A stretch of DNA of 47,954 nt from Pirellulales bacterium (GTDB lineage Bacteria > Planctomycetota > Planctomycetia > Pirellulales > Thermoguttaceae). The first letter of the stretch is position 1, and every line of letters begins with the position of its first letter. Below, piece by piece: positions 16,923 to 25,447 of this stretch. The notes under the pieces were generated by a model that was given only the letters and a program-made list of their open reading frames with translations, had not been told where the DNA came from and made no database searches. The stretch lies in contig JAFGRD010000136.1 in assembly GCA_016935315.1 (NCBI GenBank), positions 1 to 47,954 on the forward strand. Reading direction: 5' to 3'. Position numbers and translations under genes: made by a program.

Positions 16923-18902
16923 TCACAGATACACCCGGCGATTGTAGATATACCATTCCAGCAGCAATACGACTAGCCCCAGAAGCAGCAGCCACTTCCA
17001 GATTTCGCGCCGGGCGACCTCCCAGTCCGTTTGAGCCTCAACGGGGACCCAACCGATATCGATCTTCTCTTTGGGCCGGATTTCACTTTCGGCAGGGTCG
17101 AACAGGTTGACGGCAAAGCGGCGGAAGGTCTTCCCGTCCGATTGGACCTCGTAGACCCCCGACTCCGCAGTGCGGGTGAAGCTGAACTTGCCCGACCTGC
17201 CCTCACTGAGGCTAATCGCGTCACCACCCGGCGTAAGGACCCGAAGCTTTGCGCCTGGCGAGGGGGCCTCGATGACCACAGGCTGGGTGGGGCGGACGCT
17301 TTCGGATTTCATGGCTCCCCGACCACCCCCGAAATAGTCCAGCAAATTCAGCACGAACACGGGAAAGCTCTGTCGGCTGTGCCAGTTGGTGCCGACGTAG
17401 CGGGCGGTCGTGCCGTCTTCCTCGGTCTGCTCACCCAGCAGCACGAACCCCATCACGGCGTCCTCGAACCCTTCTCGCGGCGCGATGGCAAACATCGGCC
17501 CGGCGTCTGAATCAATCAGCACGGCACCGGACGCCGGCGGCCTCAGCGGCGTTCCCTCCAGCAGCAGCACGTCGCCCAAATCCATCCACTGCAACAGCGG
17601 ATGGCCCGTCTCGACGTCGATGATCACCGGGGCCTCGTGCAGCGGTTCGCTGGCCCAGCCGTCGACCGGTGGCAGGCTGCCGATCAAGAGCGTGTTGGCC
17701 TGCGGCATCTGTGGCGGCGCGCAACGATCGTAGATCACCAGGTCGTAGGCGCCGGCGGCCGCCCGATCGAGATATTCTCTCTTTTTGAGAAACTCGGGCG
17801 GCTCGATCGTGACTTCGGCGACGGTTTTCGTCAACTCGGTTTGCAGGCCGAATTCCAGCGGTTCGTCGCCGGTGGTGACCAGCAGCACCCGGGCCAGCCG
17901 GGGCGGATTGACCACCACGCAGGCCTCGTCGTCATCGGCCAGGTCGTCGTCGGTGCGGGCTTTGAGCTTCAACACGCCCGACTCGATCGCGCCCAGCGGA
18001 AACACCACGCTGCCTTCTTCGCCAGCGCCGATCTCCAACTCGCTGGCGTCGATCAGCTCGTCGTGCAACAGCAGATCGACCGACACCTGGACCGGTTGGT
18101 CGGCGAAGTTCTTCAGCCGGGCGAAGGCCTGGAACAGCTCGGGATTGCTCTCTCCACGTCGGACACTCAGGGCCATGATGCCCACGTTGGCGGCGTCGGG
18201 CAGGCCGATCGGCACGTAGGTCGGCTCGAGGTTGCCCAGCGAGAAGCTGGGCGGGGTGAACTGGCCGTCGCTGAGGACGTACAGGTCGGCCGGGAGGGCC
18301 TCGGCCACTTGGTAGTCGGTGTCGTCTTCGCTGCTGCGACCCGGGTTGGCCAGGCCCGAGGCAACGCGGAGCGCCTCGAGCAGGGAGGTCGATCGCTGCG
18401 TGGGCCGGATGCCGTGCAGCGCCCGGCGAAGCCGGTTGCGGTCGTCGGTGAACATCTGTTCGACCCGGGCGGAATCCGCGAAGCTGACGATCATCGCCAC
18501 GTCGCCGGACTTCATCTTCTCGATTAGCTCACCCACCTTGGCCTTGGCGTCGTCCAGCCGCGATGGTCCCACGTCGGTGGCGTTCATGCTGGCCGAGTTG
18601 TCGACCAGGAAGATGAAGCGGTCGCCGGTGAGTTGCCGGCCCTTCCAGCTCGGCTGCAACAGGGCCAGGATAACGATCAGCAACAACAGCAATTGCAGAA
18701 ACAACAACAGGTTCCGCCGCAGCCGCTGCCAAATGGAGTTGACGTGCAGGTCCTCGATCGAGCGGTGCCAGAGATAGGTGCTGGGCACCTCCAGCGGCTG
18801 GCGTTTCAGCTTCAGGAAGTACAGCAGGATCATGGCCGGCGGGATCGCCGCCACGATCGCCCATTGCCACCCGCTCAACATGCTGCCAAAGTCCGGCCAC
18901 AT
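16923..18902 (-). CDS. BatA-like membrane protein with VWA domain
   Basis: 659 residues. An aerotolerance-regulator N-terminal domain: hydrophobic helix 12-30, then LKRQPLEVPSTYLW, a second helix 62-83, then a VWA domain whose MIDAS motif is D101-N-S103-A-S105 with SDGQFTPP downstream. The middle is a long beta-rich extracytoplasmic region (about 300-600) and a final membrane helix ends in YIYNRRVYL. The start at 18902 overlaps the stop of the DUF58 gene by one base (TGATG), which indicates coupled translation; the frame is open further upstream but that is the DUF58 gene. It is the last member of the MoxR/DUF58/VWA set, usually linked to stress resistance or assembly of periplasmic complexes. 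Confidence 0.88.
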   Translation of the reverse strand: MWPDFGSMLSGWQWAIVAAIPPAMILLYFLKLKRQPLEVPSTYLWHRSIEDLHVNSIWQRLRRNLLLFLQLLLLLIVILALLQPSWKGRQLTGDRFIFLVDNSASMNATDVGPSRLDDAKAKVGELIEKMKSGDVAMIVSFADSARVEQMFTDDRNRLRRALHGIRPTQRSTSLLEALRVASGLANPGRSSEDDTDYQVAEALPADLYVLSDGQFTPPSFSLGNLEPTYVPIGLPDAANVGIMALSVRRGESNPELFQAFARLKNFADQPVQVSVDLLLHDELIDASELEIGAGEEGSVVFPLGAIESGVLKLKARTDDDLADDDEACVVVNPPRLARVLLVTTGDEPLEFGLQTELTKTVAEVTIEPPEFLKKREYLDRAAAGAYDLVIYDRCAPPQMPQANTLLIGSLPPVDGWASEPLHEAPVIIDVETGHPLLQWMDLGDVLLLEGTPLRPPASGAVLIDSDAGPMFAIAPREGFEDAVMGFVLLGEQTEEDGTTARYVGTNWHSRQSFPVFVLNLLDYFGGGRGAMKSESVRPTQPVVIEAPSPGAKLRVLTPGGDAISLSEGRSGKFSFTRTAESGVYEVQSDGKTFRRFAVNLFDPAESEIRPKEKIDIGWVPVEAQTDWEVARREIWKWLLLLGLVVLLLEWYIYNRRVYL

Positions 18903-19789
18903 CAGCGTACCAGCCCCCGTGTGCGAAGATACCCGGTGACTAGGTCTTCGACCGGCACCTCGTTGCGGGCCAACAGATATGCCATGCCCCGCCGCGTGCA
19001 GAATTCGCGGGCCGTATCGACGAACGCGGCCAGCGTGCGCTGGTAGCGCTTCATCAACGGGGCGCTGACGGTGATTTCGGCCAGGTCGCCGTCCTCGCAA
19101 TCGACCAGCCGCAAGTCGCCCTGGATCTCCGGGTCGATCTCCTCGGCCGAAAGCACCTGAACGACGTAGATGTCCATGTCCTGTGAAACGAGATATTTCA
19201 GGGCCGCCTCGTAGCCCGACTTGTCCATCAGGTCGCTGAGCAGCACGACGATGCCCTTGCCCGAGTTGCGCAGGCAGAAGTTCTTCACGCCTTCGGTCAA
19301 CGAGATCACCTGGCCGGGCTCGATCTGCTCGATATGGTCGAGCATTCGCCACATGCTCCGCCGACCGCGAAAAACGGGTGACGACTGGCCGGCCGGTTGG
19401 CCCAAGGTCTCGATCTTCACGCGATCACCCCGCACCAGGCCGATGAACCCCAGCGCGGCCGCCAGTTGCGCGGCGTATTGCAGCTTGGTGGGCTCGCCGA
19501 AATCCATCGAGGCGGTGGCGTCGATCAGGGCATAGAAGTGCAGGTCCTCTTCTTCGAGGAACATCTTGAGGAAGAGCTTCTCCAGCCGGGCGTAAGTGTT
19601 CCAGTCGACGAACCGCAGGTCGTCGCCCGGCACGTAGCTGCGGAAATCGGCGAACTCGACACTCTGTCCCTTGCGCGGGCTGCGGCGTTCGCCTTTCATC
19701 CGGCCACGGAAGATCTTCCGGCTGATCAGCTCCATGCGCTCCAGCCGTGCGAGCAGCTCGGGGCTCAGCAGTGTCGAGGTTTCAGGCAT
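18902..19789 (-). CDS. DUF58 domain protein (MoxR-associated, VWA-like)
   Basis: 295 residues. Typical DUF58 blocks: GRRSPRKGQSVEF-like segment at 35-47, FRSYVPGDDLRFVDWNTYARLEKLFLKMF (49-77), then a VWA-type DATAS (D90, T92, S94). It lacks transmembrane helices, as do the short members of this family. It normally works with a MoxR ATPase and membrane VWA proteins encoded nearby, as here. Unusually, about 200 bases separate it from moxR, and that gap holds a transposase remnant. No convincing ribosome-binding site precedes the ATG at 19789. Confidence 0.9.
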   Translation of the reverse strand: MPETSTLLSPELLARLERMELISRKIFRGRMKGERRSPRKGQSVEFADFRSYVPGDDLRFVDWNTYARLEKLFLKMFLEEEDLHFYALIDATASMDFGEPTKLQYAAQLAAALGFIGLVRGDRVKIETLGQPAGQSSPVFRGRRSMWRMLDHIEQIEPGQVISLTEGVKNFCLRNSGKGIVVLLSDLMDKSGYEAALKYLVSQDMDIYVVQVLSAEEIDPEIQGDLRLVDCEDGDLAEITVSAPLMKRYQRTLAAFVDTAREFCTRRGMAYLLARNEVPVEDLVTGYLRTRGLVR

Positions 19790-19870
19790 GGGGTCTGCTC
19801 GTCAACAGGAGTCTGCGCGGCAATGGGGTCTTACTCGGCAAGGACTGCCCCTGGAAACGACCCGATCTCT

Positions 19871-19993
19871 ACCAGCGAGCCTGTCTCCGGTTTGCTGAAT
19901 CGTGCCGGCGATGTATTCGTAGAGTCGCGGAGTCCAGTCGGGCATGATCATTGGTTTGCAGTTCCTGGTGCTGAAGATGACATGGCAGTTCAT
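19871..19993 (-). pseudogene. Truncated IS200/REP-associated tyrosine transposase remnant
   Basis: The reverse strand from 19993 reads MNCHVIFSTRNCKPMI, then PDWTPRLYEYIAGTIQQTG. This matches the N-terminal pattern of Y1 transposases (a V-I/V-F-S-T-K/R-N-R-x-P opening, then a R-L-x-x-Y-I/L-x-G stretch). About 41 codons look homologous; the reading then departs from the family and stops near 19802, without the expected HUH motif or catalytic tyrosine. Its ATG overlaps the moxR stop (ATGA). It fills most of the moxR-DUF58 gap and is probably a relic of an insertion. A chance match is possible since only about 40 residues support it. Confidence 0.55.
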
Positions 19994-20997
19994 GCACCCT
20001 CCTCTTTCTGGGGCACGCCTTCGAGCAATTCCAACAGCACCTGATCCGGCTCGATTCCTTCGGCTTGAGCCTCGAAGTTGACGATGATGCGGTGCCGCAT
20101 CGAGGGGAGGAACACGCGGCGGACATCCTCGAAGCTCACATTGTAACGGCCGTCCAGCAGGGCACGAACCTTGGCGGCCAGAGCCAGCGTCTGGGCGCCG
20201 CGCGGGCTGGAACCCCAGCGGATGTATTGGTTCGTGATCGGCAGCGCGAACGAGCCGTCCGGGTGCGTGGCCAGGGTCAGCCGCACGATGTAGTCTTGCA
20301 CGTGGGTGGCCAGAATCACTTCGCGGACCAGTTCCTGCCACCGGAGGATCTCGCCGCCGTCCATTACCTTGTCCGGCTCGACCACCTCGCCGCGGGTAGT
20401 CCGTTCCACGATCGTCGCAAGCTGCTCGCGGTCGGAGTAGCCGACCAACAGCTTGAAGAGGAAGCGGTCCAACTGGGCCTCGGGCAACGGGTACGTGCCT
20501 TCCTGCTCGATCGGGTTTTGCGTGGCCATCACTAGAAACGGCTGCGTCAGCGGGTAGCGCGTGCCGGCCACCGTCACCGTCCCCTCCTGCATCGTTTCCA
20601 GCATGGCCGACTGGGTCTTGGGCGTGGCCCGGTTGATCTCGTCGGCCAGGCAGATCTGGGTGAAGATCGGGCCTTTCTGGAACTCGAACACGCGCCTGCC
20701 GTCGGGCGTTTCCATCACCATGTTGGTGCCGAGGATATCGGCCGGCATCAGGTCGGGGGTGAACTGGATGCGGTTGAAGTCGAGGTCGAGCGCCTTGGCC
20801 AGCGTGCGGACCAGCAGCGTCTTTCCCAGACCCGGCACGCCTTCCAGAAGACAGTGCCCGCCAACGAACAGACAGGTCAACACGCCGTGGACGATCTCGT
20901 CGTGGCCCACGATGACCCGGCCGATTTGCTCGCGGACCGCCGCGTAGCGATCGACGAACTGCCGGGCCCGCTTCTCCATGGTTTCCGCTATGCTCAT
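19990..20997 (-). CDS. MoxR-family AAA+ ATPase
   Basis: 335 residues, standard length. Walker A GVPGLGKT (53-60), Walker B ICLADEINRA (D118, E119), the MoxR signature PADILGTN, sensor 1 MATQNPIEQEGTYPLPEAQLDRF-type region, and a C-terminal lid with SPRGAQTLALAAKV. MoxR ATPases are thought to act as chaperones that assemble or activate partners together with VWA proteins; here those partners are encoded on both sides. The start has AGGA shortly upstream. It lies 43 bases downstream of the dual-VWA gene. Confidence 0.95.
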   Translation of the reverse strand: MSIAETMEKRARQFVDRYAAVREQIGRVIVGHDEIVHGVLTCLFVGGHCLLEGVPGLGKTLLVRTLAKALDLDFNRIQFTPDLMPADILGTNMVMETPDGRRVFEFQKGPIFTQICLADEINRATPKTQSAMLETMQEGTVTVAGTRYPLTQPFLVMATQNPIEQEGTYPLPEAQLDRFLFKLLVGYSDREQLATIVERTTRGEVVEPDKVMDGGEILRWQELVREVILATHVQDYIVRLTLATHPDGSFALPITNQYIRWGSSPRGAQTLALAAKVRALLDGRYNVSFEDVRRVFLPSMRHRIIVNFEAQAEGIEPDQVLLELLEGVPQKEEGA

Positions 20998-21040
20998 AAG
21001 TGAATCCTGTTTAGTTGGAGAGTCACGAGTGGATGAGTCG

Positions 21041-24000
21041 TTACTTCTGATCGTGTCCCTTACGCCGGTCCCATACCTTTTCCTTGGCTCGCAAGAGGCG
21101 CTCCGTATAACCCTTTTCCTCGGCTTCCTCGGTCAGTTTTTCGCCCGGGCCCGCTCGGGGCTTGGCCGGGGGCGTCGGGCCGGCCGGTTTCTGCAGGGCT
21201 TCCAGGTCGGTGGCGGCTTCCGGGGGCGCCTCGAAGCGGGCGTCGGCCCTAAGCTGCTCGATCCGCCCGCTCACCTCGGCCTTGCGGCTGCGGAGTCGCT
21301 GCATGGTTTCGACCTCGGCCGGCTTCACGTCGCGTCCCAGCACGTGGGCGACCGCCCGCCCGACCAGCGGCGGAATCCAGAGCAGACTCACTTGCACGCG
21401 GCGGAAGAAGACATCAAAGAAGAACAGGCAACTGCCCAGCAAAACCACGTAGAACCAGACATCCTGGCTGCTGGTGGCCTTGGGCAGCTCGCCATGGCGG
21501 AAAGTGTCGACCTTCAGCATTCCATCGGGCAGTTTGTCTCCCGGATCGGACTTGATGACCTGGCCTGGCTTGCCTCCCGCGGGAACGCGCTCGGCCAGTT
21601 CGGCCATCAGCGCCTCGTTGGCGGCCCGGTCACGAAATTCGTCGGAATAGGGCACGTTGACGCCGGTCAGGATCGGGGCCTCGCCCTCGAGGCCATGTGT
21701 GATCGCCACGAAGTAGCTTCCCGCCGCACTGGCAGGAAACGCGCCCACGTAGCGCCCTGGGGCGGTCTGCCTCATTTCCAGCGGAATGCGTTGCAGGTCC
21801 GGGCCTTCGACCGCGCCGGCCATGTTCAGGAAGTTCAGGAACTTGCCTTCCTTGTCCAGTGCGGTGACGACCACCTGGACCTGCTCGCCTTCGACCTGCG
21901 TGGCCACGGTGAAGTTGGCTGATTCCCCGGTGGGCCGCATCGACCAGCGGACGACCTGGCCGAAAAGCTGGTCGAAGGCGGCCGAATCGGGCCACTGCTT
22001 GGTCCAGCGGGCGCCGGCGTCGGTGGTGAAGGCGACCGCCTTGCCCAGACCATAGGTCCAGCTTGCCAGAATCGTGCTGTTCCGCTCGCCGGCCGGTTGG
22101 GGCGAGACCAGGGCAACCTCGACCAAAGGGTTGTCTTTCTTGCTGGTAAGCACGAAGCCGTTGATCGGTGGCAGGGCGTCGATGCCGCCGATCATCTCAT
22201 GGGGGAAGTTGACCTGCACGTTCCACGGCATGTCTCTCTCGTAGACCAGCGGCCGGGCCACCCGCCGCACCTCGCGCTGATAAATCCGCGGCAGTGCCTT
22301 GGGGTTCTTGCAGGCGTAGTACTTGCCGCCGGCCGCCGAGGCGATGTTGGCCAGCAACCGGCTCTCGGCCGGGCCGTGGGCCCCGACGGCCACCGTGGAG
22401 ATCGTCACCTTGTCTTGGATCAAGGCATTGAGCACGCCGCGGCTCGGTGGCGAGGGATCGCCGTCGCTGATGATGATCATGTGCTTGACGGCCGCATCGG
22501 GAACCTTGCGGAAGCCCCGCAGCGCCATCTGCATCGAAGGATCGAACTGGGGCATGTCGCTGGGTGTCATCCGGCTGACGGCGGCCATCATCTTGTTCCG
22601 ATTGCCGCCCACCCGAGCCAGCCCCTGGCCCCACAGCCACTGGTCGGTGCCGCTCCATTGCAGCAGGCCACAGTAGTCGTGCTCGCCCAGGGTCTTGATG
22701 GCCTCCTGGGCGATCACTTTCTGCCAGTGGTTTCCCTGGCCAATTTCGCAGGCGTGCATGATCATCACCAACGCGCCTTTGGGCGCGACCTTGGCGCTTT
22801 TGATCTGGAAGTCGACCGGCATGGCCTTTTCCAGCTCGGTGTTGGACCAGCCGCCGGCGCCGAAGCTGCTCGGCCCGCCCAGCATCACCAGCCCCGCGCC
22901 CATCTGCTGGGTGTTGCGAACCAGCATTTCGATCTGCTCGTCGGTGAAGTGATAGACCTCGTCGCCTTCGCCGGTCGAGCGCGGCACGTTGGCCAGCACG
23001 ACCGTGTCGTAGGGCAGCAGATCGCCCGGCGTGGTGAACAACTGGCTGGTCGACTGCACGTCGACCTCCAGGTTCTGCTGGCGCAGCCGCTCGACCAACT
23101 GGTCGAACTCGCCCGGGTGCTCGCTGTCCTCGATCAGCAACACCTGCCCCTTGCCGCGAACGTGGGTGAACGCGGTTGCCCGGTTGTTCTGGGGCATCGT
23201 GTCGTCTTCGGGTTTGTCGGGGACAATCTTGGCTTCGTAGGTGTAGAAGTTGGGGCGATCGATGGTTTGGCGGATGGTGAACACCTTCTTGCCGGGCGGC
23301 AAGGTCACGCGTTCTTCGCTGAGCACCTCGGGCTCGCCGCCGGTCAATTGGGAAAGGACGAGCCGGCCGTGGATTTCGCCGCCGTCGGTGGCCGTGTTGG
23401 TGGCCACCACCTTCAGATCGAAAGCCTGTCCCTGGCGGATGTCGGTGGGAATGGCCAGCCGCTCGACCACGACTTCCGCCCGCGACTGGTAGTCGATCGG
23501 CACCACGTCGATTCCGATGCCGGCGCCGGCGGCCCGCTGGGCCTGTTCGGCCACGTCGCCGAGGTTCTGGTTGCCGTCGCTGACCAGGACGATCCGCTTG
23601 GCGGCGTCTTCGGGAAACGAGGCCTGGGCCAGCTTGATCGCCCCGGCCAGGTTGGTGTACTCGGGGTCCAAGAGGCTCTCGATCATCGGGGCAAGCTGCA
23701 CGTCGTCGTCGAACGGGGGGATTTCGATGGCCGCGTCGCGCCCGAAAACGATGACTCCCGCCCGATCGCCTTCGTTGTCTCGATGCTCCAGGATCTCGGC
23801 GTTGACGTACTCGATCATGGTTCGGCGCTGCTCGGCCGGGATGCTCAGCGATTGGTCCAGCAGGTAGATCACGGTGAGTCGATCGCTGATTCGCACCCAC
23901 TGCACGTCGGCCAAAGCCAGGATCAGCCCCAGCAGCACGACGGTGCGCAACACGTTGACGATCAACCAGCGAATGCGCCCCACCAGGGCGATGCTGCGCA

Positions 24001-24082
24001 CGCTCAGCCACCAGACCAGCGGCAACAATACCAACAGGGTCAGGTACCAGGGCGAGCCGAAAGATAGCTGGTAATCGAACAT
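21041..24082 (-). CDS. Large membrane protein: VWA, GATase-like and degenerate VWA domains
   Basis: 1013 residues. Two N-terminal helices (12-30 and 40-58), then a VWA domain with complete MIDAS D76-Q-S78-L-S80 and LVSDGNQN. Next come a beta-sandwich region (about 210-310) and a class I glutamine-amidotransferase-like domain (about 315-440, VLLIEDSEHPGEF to LGGPSSFGAGGW, no catalytic Cys/His evident). A second VWA-like domain (about 455-620) has its MIDAS replaced by MHACEIG but keeps IISDGDPS. The C-terminal part has another beta region, one helix near 890-910 and a charged, coiled tail. This resembles BatB/BatD-type or YegL-like membrane proteins of MoxR operons. It begins 7 bases after the NHL gene stop. 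Confidence 0.85.
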   Translation of the reverse strand: MFDYQLSFGSPWYLTLLVLLPLVWWLSVRSIALVGRIRWLIVNVLRTVVLLGLILALADVQWVRISDRLTVIYLLDQSLSIPAEQRRTMIEYVNAEILEHRDNEGDRAGVIVFGRDAAIEIPPFDDDVQLAPMIESLLDPEYTNLAGAIKLAQASFPEDAAKRIVLVSDGNQNLGDVAEQAQRAAGAGIGIDVVPIDYQSRAEVVVERLAIPTDIRQGQAFDLKVVATNTATDGGEIHGRLVLSQLTGGEPEVLSEERVTLPPGKKVFTIRQTIDRPNFYTYEAKIVPDKPEDDTMPQNNRATAFTHVRGKGQVLLIEDSEHPGEFDQLVERLRQQNLEVDVQSTSQLFTTPGDLLPYDTVVLANVPRSTGEGDEVYHFTDEQIEMLVRNTQQMGAGLVMLGGPSSFGAGGWSNTELEKAMPVDFQIKSAKVAPKGALVMIMHACEIGQGNHWQKVIAQEAIKTLGEHDYCGLLQWSGTDQWLWGQGLARVGGNRNKMMAAVSRMTPSDMPQFDPSMQMALRGFRKVPDAAVKHMIIISDGDPSPPSRGVLNALIQDKVTISTVAVGAHGPAESRLLANIASAAGGKYYACKNPKALPRIYQREVRRVARPLVYERDMPWNVQVNFPHEMIGGIDALPPINGFVLTSKKDNPLVEVALVSPQPAGERNSTILASWTYGLGKAVAFTTDAGARWTKQWPDSAAFDQLFGQVVRWSMRPTGESANFTVATQVEGEQVQVVVTALDKEGKFLNFLNMAGAVEGPDLQRIPLEMRQTAPGRYVGAFPASAAGSYFVAITHGLEGEAPILTGVNVPYSDEFRDRAANEALMAELAERVPAGGKPGQVIKSDPGDKLPDGMLKVDTFRHGELPKATSSQDVWFYVVLLGSCLFFFDVFFRRVQVSLLWIPPLVGRAVAHVLGRDVKPAEVETMQRLRSRKAEVSGRIEQLRADARFEAPPEAATDLEALQKPAGPTPPAKPRAGPGEKLTEEAEEKGYTERLLRAKEKVWDRRKGHDQK

Positions 24083-24089
24083 GGCCGGC

Positions 24090-25010
24090 TCACATACTCA
24101 CGCACTGTACCCGGTGATTGTTCGTATCCAACATGTAGACCCTCCCCCGGCTGTCGCGCGCCACGCCCCACGGGTTGTAGAGTTGCCCCCGGTCGCGGCC
24201 TTCGGTCCCCCAGCATCCCAGGGAGCGGCCGTCGCGCGTGAACTTCTGCACCCGGTGGTTGCCGTATTCACAGACATAGACGGTATCGCCGTCGCCGAGC
24301 ACCAGATCGTAAGGATAATAGAGCTTGCCCAGTTTGTCACCCTCGGAACCCCACGCCGTGAGGAGTTCGCCCTCGGTATTGAAGACCTGGACGCGGTGGT
24401 TGCAGGCGTCGGCCACCCAGATCTGATCCGCTTCGTCGACGGCCATGCTCTGCGGGAGGATGAACCGGCCCGGCTGGCTGCCGTGGCCTCCCCATTGCAT
24501 CAGGAACTTGCCTTCGGGCGAGAACTTCTGGATCCGGTCGTACTCGCCCTTCTCGGCCACGTAGTAGTTGCCTTGCGAATCCTGGACCGCGTCGGTCACC
24601 TGACCGAACTCGCCCGGCCGGTGGCCCAAGGTGCCGCCGATGCTCTTGAGTAGTTCGCCCTCGGGCGAGTAGACCAGGAGCCGATAGTAGTGTGTATCGG
24701 CCACCAGCACGTTGCCGTCGCGGCCGATCGAAAGCCCCGTCGGCTTGCCCGTCTCGTGGGCCGGCGTCCGCCAGCCGCGAAGGAACGTGCCCTTGGTGTC
24801 GAAGACCTGGATTCGGGCCGTCTTGTCGACCAGATAGACCTGGTCCCGGTCGTCGATGGCGATCGCGCGAGGCCGCTGCAACCGACCGTCTGAGATCCCC
24901 CGTCGTCCCCAGACTCCCTCGAGCCGGCCGAGATTGTGCGGATCCCTCGGCAAGCATCCGCTCATGAGAATCAGGGTAGCGCAGGAGATGGCGATCAGAG
25001 CCGATTTCAT
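24090..25010 (-). CDS. NHL-repeat lipoprotein (six-bladed beta-propeller)
   Basis: 306 residues. I chose the ATG at 25010 because it gives a clean lipoprotein signal: MKSALIAISCATLILMSGC with cysteine at 19; the frame stays open to 25304 but that part lacks coding character. Six NHL repeats follow, each with a pattern of P-x-x-[IL]-A, then [VI]-Y/W-V-x-D/E, N/Y-H/Y-R-[VIL]-[QL]-x-[FY] and G-W/C. Such propellers bind protein, RNA or polymer ligands; membrane-anchored periplasmic forms are plausible scaffold or sensor proteins. It is the first gene of the MoxR operon. No obvious Shine-Dalgarno sequence. Confidence 0.85.
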   Translation of the reverse strand: MKSALIAISCATLILMSGCLPRDPHNLGRLEGVWGRRGISDGRLQRPRAIAIDDRDQVYLVDKTARIQVFDTKGTFLRGWRTPAHETGKPTGLSIGRDGNVLVADTHYYRLLVYSPEGELLKSIGGTLGHRPGEFGQVTDAVQDSQGNYYVAEKGEYDRIQKFSPEGKFLMQWGGHGSQPGRFILPQSMAVDEADQIWVADACNHRVQVFNTEGELLTAWGSEGDKLGKLYYPYDLVLGDGDTVYVCEYGNHRVQKFTRDGRSLGCWGTEGRDRGQLYNPWGVARDSRGRVYMLDTNNHRVQCVSM

Positions 25011-25447
25011 GGCGGGGGTGAATATCGAGGTCCTGGGTTCAGCGTACCTATCGTGGCAGCGTTCCGTTTGCCGAAATCCTTCTTTGTTGACCTCTGCCCG
25101 GCCAATGCGCCGGTCGCCAGGATTGCCACGGGCCCACATCGATGTTCGCCTCTGTCCGCCACATCTTGGACAATGGGCCAACAATCTCGTTGCCGCGTCG
25201 GTACGACCGCCCAGCGGCCGCGTCCTCTTTGAGCCTACCCGGTTTTGTCCTTCAACACCAGAACGGCCGCCCAGCCCACCGGCCGGCACCGACCCACCAG
25301 ACACTCCCTCCGAAGGCTTCAGTCGGAAACCCGAAGTCGGCTGTCGGCAAGCGGTTCCGCCCCTCTCGGGTTGACGATTGGGCGCAAGATGGCATATAGT
25401 AAGATATTACGTCGATGGGGGCAGGCACGCAGAACTTGGGCCGGATT
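25011..25447. other. Divergent intergenic region
   Basis: 437 bases between the NHL lipoprotein gene and the YrdC-phosphatase gene. Apart from the forward promoter at 25371-25400, I see no RNA gene, repeat or convincing reverse-strand promoter. Short frames through here lack coding character. Confidence 0.45.
25371..25400 (+). promoter_or_regulatory. Candidate promoter of the YrdC-phosphatase/rpiB genes
   Basis: TTGACG (25371-25376), an 18-base spacer and TATAGT (25395-25400) match the sigma-70 consensus at 5/6 and 5/6. The expected start near 25407 leaves a 41-base leader before the ATG at 25448 but only about 8 bases before the alternative ATG at 25415, which favours the later start. Confidence 0.5.

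Noticed and set aside
22097-24067. 656-codon forward frame opposite the dual-VWA gene
   Set aside because: The reverse strand encodes VWA and GATase-like domains with good motifs; the forward frame has none.
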